The notes beneath the pieces were generated by a model. The model saw nothing but the letters and a program-made list of their open reading frames with translations. It did no database searches and had not been told where the DNA came from. Positions 33,435 to 41,439 of a stretch of DNA of 64,000 nucleotides are shown piece after piece (the first letter of the stretch is position 1; each line of letters opens with the position of its first letter). Both the position numbers and the translations under genes were made by a program. The stretch comes from Fibrobacter sp. UWB4. Its GTDB lineage: Bacteria > Fibrobacterota > Fibrobacteria > Fibrobacterales > Fibrobacteraceae. The stretch is from the NCBI RefSeq assembly GCF_002210345.1, contig NZ_MWQI01000009.1, forward strand, positions 1-64,000, read 5' to 3'.

Positions 33435-34376
33435 ATGGAAAATAAAATGAACAAGTTTGGATTTGAAAAGATGCTCGCTGTTTTGGCAGTTGTGCTCGCA
33501 TGCGTGTGCATGTGGGGGTGTGGGCTGTTGGATGAAGAGGTGACTCATGAAGTGCATGAAAAAAGGCACAGTGGGCTTGTAATTGCGATTTTGGATGATT
33601 CGCTTGCTCTGGAAACAAATGGCCGTGGTTGGACGGATCATACGGAAAACTGTGATTATTGGGAAAATTGCGATGGCGGAACTATCAACCAAGGCCTTTT
33701 TCTTGTGAATTATCGTAACAAGCAGAAACCCTTGTGGGGGGATACGATTGATGGTGCCATAACCATAATTGGGGGATTGGCGGCTGATTCGACGGTGCTT
33801 TTTTACGATAAAAAAGGAAATTTTGGATTCTGGAAAGTTGGAAAAAATATTGATATCCGTAAAAAAATGAAATGGAAAGATGGATGTAAATTAGAGCATC
33901 GTTATGTTGTCGTGCGAACAAGGCCGTGGAAAGAAGGTAATGTTTTATTAAAGGATGCTGATCCTTGTCCTTACGCGGTTTTGGATACACTAACGGGATA
34001 TGTGAATAAATTAGAATTTAAGAACGAATACGCATGGCTTGAGGGGTGTGATGACATTACGTACATTGATGGTGAGACTGTGTGCGTGAAGAGGTTGGGA
34101 GAAGTCATGGGGGCCATAAGCATGCTGACTTCAGATGGTGTTGTTGATTCCTTGGAAAATACGAAAGAACGAGATTTTTTGGGCTATTCTCCTGTGTTGT
34201 ATGGAAATTTTATGATAACGCAGGTATATAAGAAAGGAATGCTTATAACTAAAGTGAAGAAAGATGGCTTTGATGCGAATTATCCTGAAACATGGCTAAG
34301 AGACAATTCATTTATTGATTCTACGGGTTCTACAATAAGTTATTACCCCTCTGAGGATTTAATTGTTACGAAATAA
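33435..34376 (+). CDS. Lipoprotein of unknown function, 313 aa
   Basis: The hydrophobic N-terminus (KMLAVLAVVLACVCMWGCG) ends in a plausible lipobox with the lipid Cys near residue 29. The mature part contains motifs such as WTDHTENCDYWENCDGGTIN and a repeating beta-strand pattern (VLFYDKKGNFGFWKVG), which could form a small propeller, but I recognise no family. AT-rich codons. AGGAAAA upstream supports ATG 33435; ATG 33447 is an alternative. Nine bases separate it from the decayed gene at 34386. Confidence 0.7.
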   Translation: MENKMNKFGFEKMLAVLAVVLACVCMWGCGLLDEEVTHEVHEKRHSGLVIAILDDSLALETNGRGWTDHTENCDYWENCDGGTINQGLFLVNYRNKQKPLWGDTIDGAITIIGGLAADSTVLFYDKKGNFGFWKVGKNIDIRKKMKWKDGCKLEHRYVVVRTRPWKEGNVLLKDADPCPYAVLDTLTGYVNKLEFKNEYAWLEGCDDITYIDGETVCVKRLGEVMGAISMLTSDGVVDSLENTKERDFLGYSPVLYGNFMITQVYKKGMLITKVKKDGFDANYPETWLRDNSFIDSTGSTISYYPSEDLIVTK

Positions 34377-34385
34377 GAGGTTTTT

Positions 34386-35049
34386 GTGAAGACATTTCTT
34401 TGTGTTGTTGTTTCCGTTGCCTGTTTCGTATTCGCCGCTCCGAGACCGATGGAGGCTCTTTCTCGGTACAATGTTGTGCTTATTCATGGGGCTGCACCGG
34501 AAGAAAAAGGCTTTGAAAGCGAGTGTAATTCAGATGATATATATGATGCCAATACGATGATGTCGGGGCATTTTAACTCTCCGCAATCAATTGCTTCGCA
34601 GTTGGGTGGTGCTGCGGGTATGCTTGGCGATTATGAAAATGAAGGGGAGAAAAAGCTTACCTACTGGCTTGATTCCGCTGTTTTTGAGGATTATCAGTAC
34701 CGAAACGGCAAAATTTATATGGATTCCACGAACTATCGGTTCTCCTGAGGATTACAACAATCCTATTGCTGAAGGAAATCTTTGGAAATTGACGCCCAAG
34801 GATCCGGCTAAGCCGACGCTTTACTATTCGCAGAAAAACAAACGTGTGATGAAAATGAATGTTGCCGTGAATGGAATGGGGGCTGTGAGCGAATTCGAGT
34901 ATTGCGATAATTCTTGCTCATTACCGGGAACGATTAAGAAGGTGACGATAAAGTCAAAAGCACCTCAAGGCGAAAGTACAGTTACTCTTGAAGTTCTAAA
35001 AGCAAAACAAAGACATCTTTTGCCGATGAAAATCTTTAATGTGGAATAA
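34386..35049 (+). pseudogene. Decayed exported alpha/beta-hydrolase-like gene
   Basis: A GTG-started frame encodes a signal peptide (MKTFLCVVVSVACFVFAAP) and the N-terminal strand of a PGAP1/lipase-like alpha/beta-hydrolase (YNVVLIHGAAPEEKGF), then stops at 34748. The coding pattern continues in another frame to 35049 (SPEDYNNPIAEGNLWKLTPK ... VLKAKQRHLLPMKIFNVE). No nucleophile-elbow Ser, catalytic Asp or His region is visible in either part, so the gene has probably lost its middle as well as its frame. It could also be two small genes, but the second frame has no good start. A strong terminator follows immediately. Confidence 0.6.
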
Positions 35050-35050
35050 T

Positions 35051-35077
35051 AAAAAGCGGACTTTCGTCCGCCTTTAT
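35051..35077 (+). terminator. Intrinsic terminator
   Basis: AAAGCGGAC / GTCCGCCTTT around TTTC. Confidence 0.8.
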
Positions 35078-35161
35078 TGTAATTATGTCTTGCAGTTTAT
35101 TAATCACGAGATTTAACTGGACCTTTCGCCCCTAACGTGTCTCAAGGTGACGAAGATGTCT

Positions 35162-36235
35162 CTACCCTTTCGCAATCATTTCCATGAGTTCAGTGTCGAG
35201 GCGTTCGGGGTTATTGTACTGTTCCAGATTGTTGTGGAGTGATTCGCCCTTCGAAACGAGACCGAAGTCCAGATTCTTGTAGTTCCAGTAGCTGTAGCCC
35301 ACGTCGGCATCGCGGAGAATGTCGAGGAAGTCGCGCATCCAGGCAAGCTGATATTTGCGGGGAACTTGTACGTAAACGCCGAACTCGTTGCAGCTTACCG
35401 GCAAGTCATACTTGGCGCGGAAATCGAGGGCGTTCTGGATGCTGGCCTGCAACTGGGCCTTGTCCCATCTGCCGTATTCCACGTTCAAACGTGTTGTGCC
35501 GCCAACTTCGGGGGCGGCGTAATCGCCTGGCCACGGGCGTTCAATCTTGAAGAACGGGTCGTCGATCCATGCGGCGCCCTGGTGCGTAAACGTCACCGGC
35601 GTGTAGGTATGGAAGCTGTAGATTGCGTTGTCGTCATCGAGCGGTGTCAAGAATTCGAATTCCCTGGCGCTGTTCCACTTGTTGGCGCCTACGACGATAG
35701 TGTTCTTCGGAGCGTGCTTGCGGATTTCCCAGAAGATTTCGTCCTTGACTTTATCCCAAACCTTGGAATCGCTTGCGGCGGGTTCATTCAAAAGTTCCAT
35801 CATCACGCGCGGCATGGAGCTGTAGCGTTCGGCCATGAAAGCCCAGATCTTGCGCGTGTCCTTGCGGGCGTTCGCATCGGCAAAGAAAGCTTGTTCGTGG
35901 TTGCTGGCGAGGTGGAAATCGTGACCCGGGCACTTGTGAAGGTCGAGAATCACGTCCAGATCTGCATCCTGGATGTCCTTGAGCGCCTTGTCCAGGAGCG
36001 CAAAGATTTCTTCGTCCGGCTTGAGGTCGTCGCCTTTAAATAAATTAAAGTAGTCAACCGGCAAGCGAACGTGGTTGAACCCCGCATCGTGGATGCGCTT
36101 GAAATCGCTTGTTCCAAGGAACGTCTTGATGTGACCTACGACCCCTGGAAAACCGACAGGATCCTTTTCTTCGATGCAGTCAACCTGACTGAACCATCCG
36201 CCCAAATTCACTCCGCGCAATCTTTCTTTATTCAT
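35162..36235 (-). CDS. GH5 glycoside hydrolase (cellulase family) without signal peptide
   Basis: 357 aa, a complete GH5 TIM barrel: GVNLGGWFSQ at the start, HVRLPVDYFN, VILDLHKCPGHDF, acid/base Glu151 in MMELLNEP, YSFHTYTPV and nucleophile Glu284 in SCNEFGVY, then YSYWNYKNLDFG. The protein begins directly with the catalytic domain (MNKERLRGVNLGGW) and no signal peptide can be found upstream in frame. It is therefore likely cytoplasmic, acting on imported oligosaccharides, or exported by an unusual route. Members act on cellulose, xyloglucan or mannan; I cannot choose. Confidence 0.9.
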   Translation of the reverse strand: MNKERLRGVNLGGWFSQVDCIEEKDPVGFPGVVGHIKTFLGTSDFKRIHDAGFNHVRLPVDYFNLFKGDDLKPDEEIFALLDKALKDIQDADLDVILDLHKCPGHDFHLASNHEQAFFADANARKDTRKIWAFMAERYSSMPRVMMELLNEPAASDSKVWDKVKDEIFWEIRKHAPKNTIVVGANKWNSAREFEFLTPLDDDNAIYSFHTYTPVTFTHQGAAWIDDPFFKIERPWPGDYAAPEVGGTTRLNVEYGRWDKAQLQASIQNALDFRAKYDLPVSCNEFGVYVQVPRKYQLAWMRDFLDILRDADVGYSYWNYKNLDFGLVSKGESLHNNLEQYNNPERLDTELMEMIAKG

Positions 36236-36285
36236 GCGTGTATCCCATACTTTGGCGGCCGAAGCCGCCTGTTTGAATGAATAGG

Positions 36286-36576
36286 TTATTCGTTTACGAT
36301 GTTCAAATCTTCGTCGGCGATATTCAAGTCCATGATGACTTCCATATCGTCGGGAAGGTTATAAAAATCTACAACCAGGCCCACCTTCTTGTCTTCGTCC
36401 TTCTGCTTGTCGAACTGGACGACGTCGTAAATTTTCATTTTGATGACAGCTTCCTGCGTTACAGGAATTTCGATGGTCATACCCTTGCTGATGGGGCCTT
36501 CTACAATCTTGCCCTTGAAAACCAGACTGGTCTGGTCGTCGCCGAGCGAGGTCTTCTTCACGTGAAATACAGCCAT
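36286..36576 (-). CDS. Small protein resembling elongation-factor domain II
   Basis: 96 aa, acidic. LVFKGKIVEGPISKGMTIEI followed by a Lys/Asp loop and KKVGLVVDFYNLPDDMEVIM matches the pattern of the domain-II beta-barrel of translational GTPases (G.V..G.I..G....I, then vGl...g). It stands alone without a GTPase domain. Function unknown. It is 50 bp upstream of the GH5 gene on the same strand and divergent from mqnA (87-bp spacer). Confidence 0.7.
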   Translation of the reverse strand: MAVFHVKKTSLGDDQTSLVFKGKIVEGPISKGMTIEIPVTQEAVIKMKIYDVVQFDKQKDEDKKVGLVVDFYNLPDDMEVIMDLNIADEDLNIVNE

Positions 36577-36663
36577 TATTCTTTAGCCATTAACTTTTAA
36601 ATTAATCGGTTTGTTTTGATGTGGCATACAATTTCGCCACTCGTAAAAATTTAACTTTTTTAC

Positions 36664-37485
36664 ATGACTCTCCGTGTTGGTCGAATCCCTTTTTTGGTCT
36701 GTGCGCCGTTTTTCTTCAATTCTGTCGGGCGCGAAAATGAATTTCCCGAGGTGGCTTTTGTCGATGGTCCGCCGAGTGCCCATAGTACAGGCCTCAAGGA
36801 CGGCTCGATCCACCTTTCCCCGGCGTCCTCGATTACGTTTGCGCAAAAGCCGGGCGCCTTTGTGCTTTCGCCATCGCTCTGCACGTCGTGCTCTTTCGAG
36901 GTGCGGTCGGTCAAGCTTTTTTCGCGCTACCCGATCAGTGAACTTTCGGGCAAGAACATCCGCATGACTTCGCAGAGCAAAACGTCTGTTACTTTATTGA
37001 GGATTCTTCTTGAAAACCGCTATGGACTTTCGCCCGAATATGTGCCGGGGCTTGCTGCCGAATCGACCGATGATGCGTGTCTCTTGATAGGCGACCTTGC
37101 GCTTGAAGAAAATGAACGCCATCGCTTTGCGTATAGCTATGACTTGGGGACACTTTGGCAGGAATGGCAAGGATTACCTTTTGTGTTTGGTGCATGGCTT
37201 ATTTCGAAGGAGGCGCTTTCGGCCCGCTTGCGGCTTGTTCTCGACGATTACATGGCGCGCCTGGAAACGAGCATCCGCGAGTTCCGCAAAAATCCGTCGC
37301 AGGCTCTGGACGTATGGCTTGCGAAGTATCCGGTGAAGTTGCCGCGCCCTCTTGTCGAAGATTACTTTAGCGTACTCGATTACCGATTCACCGACGAACG
37401 CAAACAGTCGCTGACGTTGTTTTTCAAATTGGCCGCTCAAATGAGGCTCGTTGAATCTGCGCCGCCGATAGAGTTTCTCGAGTAA
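36664..37485 (+). CDS. mqnA: Chorismate dehydratase (futalosine menaquinone pathway)
   Basis: MqnA dehydrates chorismate to 3-[(1-carboxyvinyl)oxy]benzoate, the first step of the futalosine route to menaquinone. 273 aa of periplasmic-binding-protein fold. VGRIPFLVCAPFFF, GSIHLSPASSITFAQ, MTSQSKTSVTLLRILL and LIGDLALEEN fit the family, as does LGTLWQEWQGLPFVFGAWL (the conserved D-x-x-x-W-x-x-x-T/G-x-x-P-F-V-F segment). Fibrobacter respires fumarate, so menaquinone is expected. A TAACTTTT box ends 4 nt before the ATG, so the gene is probably leaderless. Confidence 0.85.
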   Translation: MTLRVGRIPFLVCAPFFFNSVGRENEFPEVAFVDGPPSAHSTGLKDGSIHLSPASSITFAQKPGAFVLSPSLCTSCSFEVRSVKLFSRYPISELSGKNIRMTSQSKTSVTLLRILLENRYGLSPEYVPGLAAESTDDACLLIGDLALEENERHRFAYSYDLGTLWQEWQGLPFVFGAWLISKEALSARLRLVLDDYMARLETSIREFRKNPSQALDVWLAKYPVKLPRPLVEDYFSVLDYRFTDERKQSLTLFFKLAAQMRLVESAPPIEFLE

Positions 37486-37535
37486 TTTTATTTTATAGCT
37501 GTTGGAATGAGTGTAGGGATGGTAAGGAGAATAAA

Positions 37536-38405
37536 ATGGTAGAGGAAAAAATTCTTATCGTCGACGATGATGATGTTGAATTGAAAAGGGACTCGGATGT
37601 TCTGAAAGCAGTTGGGTACGATGTTATTGGCTGCAAGTCCGGTGCCGAGGCTTTGGAGTACTTGAACGATAATCCCGTGGAGCTTGTTCTGCTCGATGTC
37701 AACATGCCGGGAATGAACGGCTACGACGTTTGCCTGAATATACGCAAGCAGTTCCCGCTAGATGACCTGCCGATTATATTCCTCACGAATCAGGAGAACG
37801 AGGCCAGCGTAACGCAGGGGTTCCAGTCGGGGGCTTCTGACTTTGTTTGCAAAAATTCTGCGCCGGATATCCTGCTTGCAAGAATTGCTGTGCATCTGCG
37901 CCTGACGCGTTCGCTTCGCAACTTGCGCGAGATTTCCTTGACGGACGATCTGACGGGCGCCTACAACCGCAGGCATGCGATTTGTTCTTTGCGTGAACTG
38001 TTCGCGCGCAGCAAGCGCTACGGCACGAATTTCTCAATAGTTTATTTTGACTTGAACGGTCTTAAAAAGGTCAACGATCAGCACGGGCATTTGGCAGGCG
38101 ACTTGCTGCTGCGTTCTGTCGTGAACGCTTGCAACAAGCTGCTCCGTGAATCGGATATGCTGTTCCGCATGGGCGGCGACGAGTTCCTGGTCATCTGCCC
38201 GGACACCGATCTGAAGGGTGCGTTCGTCTGTGCCGAGAGAATGCAGGAGGCGGTGAAGTCGCTTACGATTGTAGACCAGACGGTTTGCTTTGCTTATGGC
38301 ACGGCAAGTTCCACCGAAGACTACAAGGACATGGACGAGATGTTGCGCAGCGCGGACTCTTCCATGTACGAATGCAAGCGCAAAATGCGCGCAGAACGCG
38401 GTTAG
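37536..38405 (+). CDS. Response regulator with GGDEF (diguanylate cyclase) output
   Basis: 289 aa. A receiver domain (about 1-125) has acidic pocket DDDD, phospho-acceptor Asp54 in LVLLDVNMPGMNG and FLTNQ; Lys is replaced by the sequence DFVCKNSAPD. It is joined to a GGDEF domain (about 135-289) with DDLTGAYNRR, FDLNGLKKVNDQHGHLAGD and an intact GGDEF motif. RESD five residues before GGDEF is an inhibitory c-di-GMP I-site, so product inhibition is likely. PleD-like but with a single receiver. TAAGGAG precedes the ATG. No histidine kinase is adjacent. Confidence 0.92.
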   Translation: MVEEKILIVDDDDVELKRDSDVLKAVGYDVIGCKSGAEALEYLNDNPVELVLLDVNMPGMNGYDVCLNIRKQFPLDDLPIIFLTNQENEASVTQGFQSGASDFVCKNSAPDILLARIAVHLRLTRSLRNLREISLTDDLTGAYNRRHAICSLRELFARSKRYGTNFSIVYFDLNGLKKVNDQHGHLAGDLLLRSVVNACNKLLRESDMLFRMGGDEFLVICPDTDLKGAFVCAERMQEAVKSLTIVDQTVCFAYGTASSTEDYKDMDEMLRSADSSMYECKRKMRAERG

Positions 38406-38445
38406 TCGTTCTGATTGTGTCATCCTGAGCGAAGTCGAAGGATCT

Positions 38446-38480
38446 AAAAAAAATGCCGCGGAATTTTCCGCGGCTTTGTC
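38446..38480. terminator. Bidirectional terminator between GGDEF and eda genes
   Basis: A perfect GCCGCGGAA / TTCCGCGGC stem with eight A on the left (T-run for the minus strand, serving eda) and CTTTGT on the right (plus strand, weaker). Confidence 0.85.
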
Positions 38481-38509
38481 GCATTTTCGCAATTGTCTCA
38501 TCGGGCTGC

Positions 38510-39151
38510 TTACGCAATTGCTGCTTTGACAGCTTCCAGCAGTTTCTGCATCCTTGCTTCGATGGTCGCCCAGTCGCCAGCCTTCATCAGTTCTGCATTG
38601 AAGATGCTTCCGCCGAACGATAGCAGGTTCGCACTGGCCTTGAGGTAGCTTGCGGCGTTCTCTGCATTCACGCCACCGCATGCCATCAGCGGGATGTCGC
38701 GGAACGGTCCGCGCAAAGCCCTGATGTATTCCGGACCGCCCACGCAGTTCACCGGGAAAATCTTGATGGCGGTTGCGCCAAGGTCGTAAGCCTTCTGCAC
38801 TTCGGTCGGCGTGAGTGCACCCGGGATAATCGGAATGCCTGCCGTGTTCGAAAGACGGATGACTTCGTGACGCGTGTTTGGCGTGACGATGAATTCGGCA
38901 CCTGCAGAAATCGCTTTTTCCACATCGCTCCCGTGACGGACTGTACCTGCGCCGACCTTGATTCCAAGCGGCTTTGCAATGGACTTGAGCTTTGCGATAA
39001 TTTCGGTTGCTGCTGCGGTGTTCATCGTGACCTCAATCGCCTTGAGCCCGCACTTTGCGGACGCGTTCACGCACGCTTCTTCGGCACCCTGAGGAATGTC
39101 GCGGAGAATGCCCACGACCGGCATCGGTTGTAAAAATTCAAGAAAATTCAT
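38510..39151 (-). CDS. eda: 2-dehydro-3-deoxyphosphogluconate (KDPG/KHG) aldolase
   Basis: Cleaves KDPG to pyruvate and glyceraldehyde 3-phosphate. 213 aa, one class I aldolase barrel: VVGILRD, IEVTMNT (catalytic Glu), VGAGTV, FIVTPNT, IPGALTPTEV and AIKIFPVNCVGG with the Schiff-base Lys, then MACGGVNAEN. No Entner-Doudoroff dehydratase or sugar-acid gene is adjacent, so its pathway (Entner-Doudoroff or hexuronate catabolism) is open. Confidence 0.9.
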   Translation of the reverse strand: MNFLEFLQPMPVVGILRDIPQGAEEACVNASAKCGLKAIEVTMNTAAATEIIAKLKSIAKPLGIKVGAGTVRHGSDVEKAISAGAEFIVTPNTRHEVIRLSNTAGIPIIPGALTPTEVQKAYDLGATAIKIFPVNCVGGPEYIRALRGPFRDIPLMACGGVNAENAASYLKASANLLSFGGSIFNAELMKAGDWATIEARMQKLLEAVKAAIA

Positions 39152-39234
39152 GACTTTAAAATAGTTTATAGACGAAAGACGAGAGACGAAAGAAAATAAA
39201 AAAGTGTTGTTTTTTTATTTACAGAGAATATAAC

Positions 39235-40440
39235 CTATTCAAACCTCAGCGCTTCGATCGGGTCAAGTCTGCTTGCCTTGCGGGCGGGGTACCATCCGAA
39301 GAACACGCCTGTCGCAAAGCACACGCCAAAGCTCACGATGACGCTTGTGACGGAAACGCTCATGGGCCAGTTCATGGCAATCTTTACCGTTTCGGAGGCG
39401 GCAATGCCAAGTGCAATTCCGATGGCTCCTCCGAGCAAACTGATGATCACGGATTCAAAGAGGAACTGCAAAAGGATGTCGCGGCCGCGGGCGCCGATGG
39501 CCATGCGAAGCCCGATTTCCTTGGTGCGTTCCGTGACGGACACGTACATGATGTTCATGATGCCGATACCGCCAACAAACAAACTAATTCCAGCGATGGC
39601 GGTAAGCACGAGCGAGAGCATGTCGGATGTGCTTGTGACCATCTGGATCATTTCTTCTTGCGTAAACACGCGGAACGGGTCGGTCGGTTTTGTCCAGTTG
39701 CGGCGTTCCTTCAGGATGGTCATGATTTCTTCGGTGGCTTTTGCGGCGTAGCCTTCGCCGATGGAGTTTGCGTAAATCTGCCGGATGTTCGTCGTTGCGG
39801 AGAAGCGCCTCATTACGGTCTGGTACGGCGTGAATATCACGTCGTCCTGGTCCTGCCCGAAATCGCCGGAGCCTTTTGCTTTTAATGTGCCGATGACCTT
39901 GAGCGGAATGCTCTTGTAGCGGATTGTTTTTCCAATCGGGTCTGTGTCCGGGAAGAGGTTTTTCACGACGGTTTGCCCGATGACGCAGACTTTTGCCATG
40001 CGGTCCGCTTCGTCGTCGAACATCACGCCGTCCTGGATTTCGTAGTTGCGGATCTTGAGGTAGTCTGCCGAGACGCCGGAAAGCGTCGTGGGGGAGTTAT
40101 TGTTTCCGACTATGGCTTGCCCGCCGACTGAGACCATTGGCGATACGCCGTTGATGTAGCTTGCGTTTTCGCGGATGGCGATGACGTCTTCTTCTTCAAG
40201 GGATTCGGCCGATTCCGTCTGGACGCCGCCTCGGCGGCTCTGGTTTGGCATGATGGTGATTGCGTTTGTGCCCATCGCGGTCATCTGTTCCTTGATGGAT
40301 TTCTTGGAGCCTTCACCCATGGCGACCATGGTGATGACGGCTGCAACGCCGATGACGATGCCGAGCACCGAGAGGAATGTGCGCATCCGGTTGCGGAGCA
40401 GTGCGCGGAGTGCAATCTTAGCTAAGGTAAACGGGTTCAT
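39235..40440 (-). CDS. MacB-type ABC transporter permease (FtsX fold)
   Basis: 401 aa with one N-terminal membrane helix (about 20-42, FLSVLGIVIGVAAVITMVAM), a large periplasmic domain (about 50-270, ITIMPNQSRRGG onward) and three C-terminal helices; the last region reads GWYPARKASRLDPIEALRFE, a family hallmark. It pairs with the ATPase gene at 40437 with an ATGA overlap. Together they form a MacAB-like mechanotransmission transporter. No MacA adaptor is adjacent; the TolC-like protein at 25403 could be the outer channel, but that is only a guess. Confidence 0.9.
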   Translation of the reverse strand: MNPFTLAKIALRALLRNRMRTFLSVLGIVIGVAAVITMVAMGEGSKKSIKEQMTAMGTNAITIMPNQSRRGGVQTESAESLEEEDVIAIRENASYINGVSPMVSVGGQAIVGNNNSPTTLSGVSADYLKIRNYEIQDGVMFDDEADRMAKVCVIGQTVVKNLFPDTDPIGKTIRYKSIPLKVIGTLKAKGSGDFGQDQDDVIFTPYQTVMRRFSATTNIRQIYANSIGEGYAAKATEEIMTILKERRNWTKPTDPFRVFTQEEMIQMVTSTSDMLSLVLTAIAGISLFVGGIGIMNIMYVSVTERTKEIGLRMAIGARGRDILLQFLFESVIISLLGGAIGIALGIAASETVKIAMNWPMSVSVTSVIVSFGVCFATGVFFGWYPARKASRLDPIEALRFE

Positions 40441-41216
40441 TCCACTTCTCCTTCATCATCGTCTTCAAATGTTTCTGGTGGCGGGAGCATCTCGAATGCG
40501 ACTTTTGCATCTTGCACTTTTTCGTTGATGACATCTTTTTTCAGTAAACCGTCGCGAAGTGTGATGGTGCGTCCGCTGAACGTGGCGATGTCGGGTTCGT
40601 GCGTCACGAAGGCGATTGTCTTGCCCTGCCTGTGCAGCTCCTGGAAAATCATCATGATTTCGTAGCTAGTGCGGGTGTCGAGGTTGCCGGTCGCTTCGTC
40701 GGCGAGAATGATTACGGGGTCGTTCACGAGCGCACGGGCGATGGCTACGCGTTGCTGCTGGCCGCCCGAGAGCTGGTTCGGCAAATGGTTCATGCGGCTT
40801 TCGAGTCCGACCATCTTTAACGCTTCGATGGCGCGGTGGTGGCGCTCTTCAGCGGAAATTTTGGAATTGTACAGTAACGGGAGTTCCACGTTTTCGATGG
40901 CGGTCGTGCGGCTGAGCAGGTTGTAGCTCTGGAAAACGAATCCGAGTTTCTGGCTCCGGATGCGGGCGAGCGCATCGCGTTTCAGTGTTTCGGTATGCTG
41001 TCCGTCCAATATATAGTGTCCGGAAGTCGGTCGATCCATGCACCCCAGAATGTTCAGCATGGTGGACTTGCCGGAACCGGATGTTCCCATGATCGTTACG
41101 AATTCCCCTGGGTAGATGTCGAAACTTACTCCCCGGAGAGCGTGGACGGTCTCGTCGCCCATTTTAAAATCACGGCGCAAATTTTGTACAGAAAGAATCG
41201 GTGAAGCGGTTTGCAT
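40437..41216 (-). CDS. MacB/LolD-type ABC transporter ATPase
   Basis: 259 aa. Walker [17 protein letters not shown]-loop FQSYNLL, signature [15 protein letters not shown], Walker [14 protein letters not shown] and H-loop VTHEPD are all intact. [12 protein letters not shown] and the overall length match the LolD/MacB/FtsE group. Translationally coupled to the permease. AAAGG precedes the ATG. Confidence 0.93.
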   Translation of the reverse strand: MQTASPILSVQNLRRDFKMGDETVHALRGVSFDIYPGEFVTIMGTSGSGKSTMLNILGCMDRPTSGHYILDGQHTETLKRDALARIRSQKLGFVFQSYNLLSRTTAIENVELPLLYNSKISAEERHHRAIEALKMVGLESRMNHLPNQLSGGQQQRVAIARALVNDPVIILADEATGNLDTRTSYEIMMIFQELHRQGKTIAFVTHEPDIATFSGRTITLRDGLLKKDVINEKVQDAKVAFEMLPPPETFEDDDEGEVE

Positions 41217-41439
41217 AAAGACCTTTTATTTGCCTCTTTGGATGCTCTAACCTGTTGAATTGGTTGCTTTTACATCGAATAAATATGGTTTTTCGCTCTT
41301 TGCTGAGTGAAATATTGGAAAAACACCAAAAAATCAGATGATTGTTATGTTTCAATGTATAAACAATAATTTTTTTTTTATTTTATATTCCGAATTGGAC
41401 CACAGCAGGTGGTTGGTTCATGTGCCCTTGGAGATTTTA

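Noticed and set aside
36583-36846. 87-aa minus-strand ORF upstream of the EF-Tu-domain-like gene
   Set aside because: Overlaps the mqnA coding region on the other strand and has no recognisable features.
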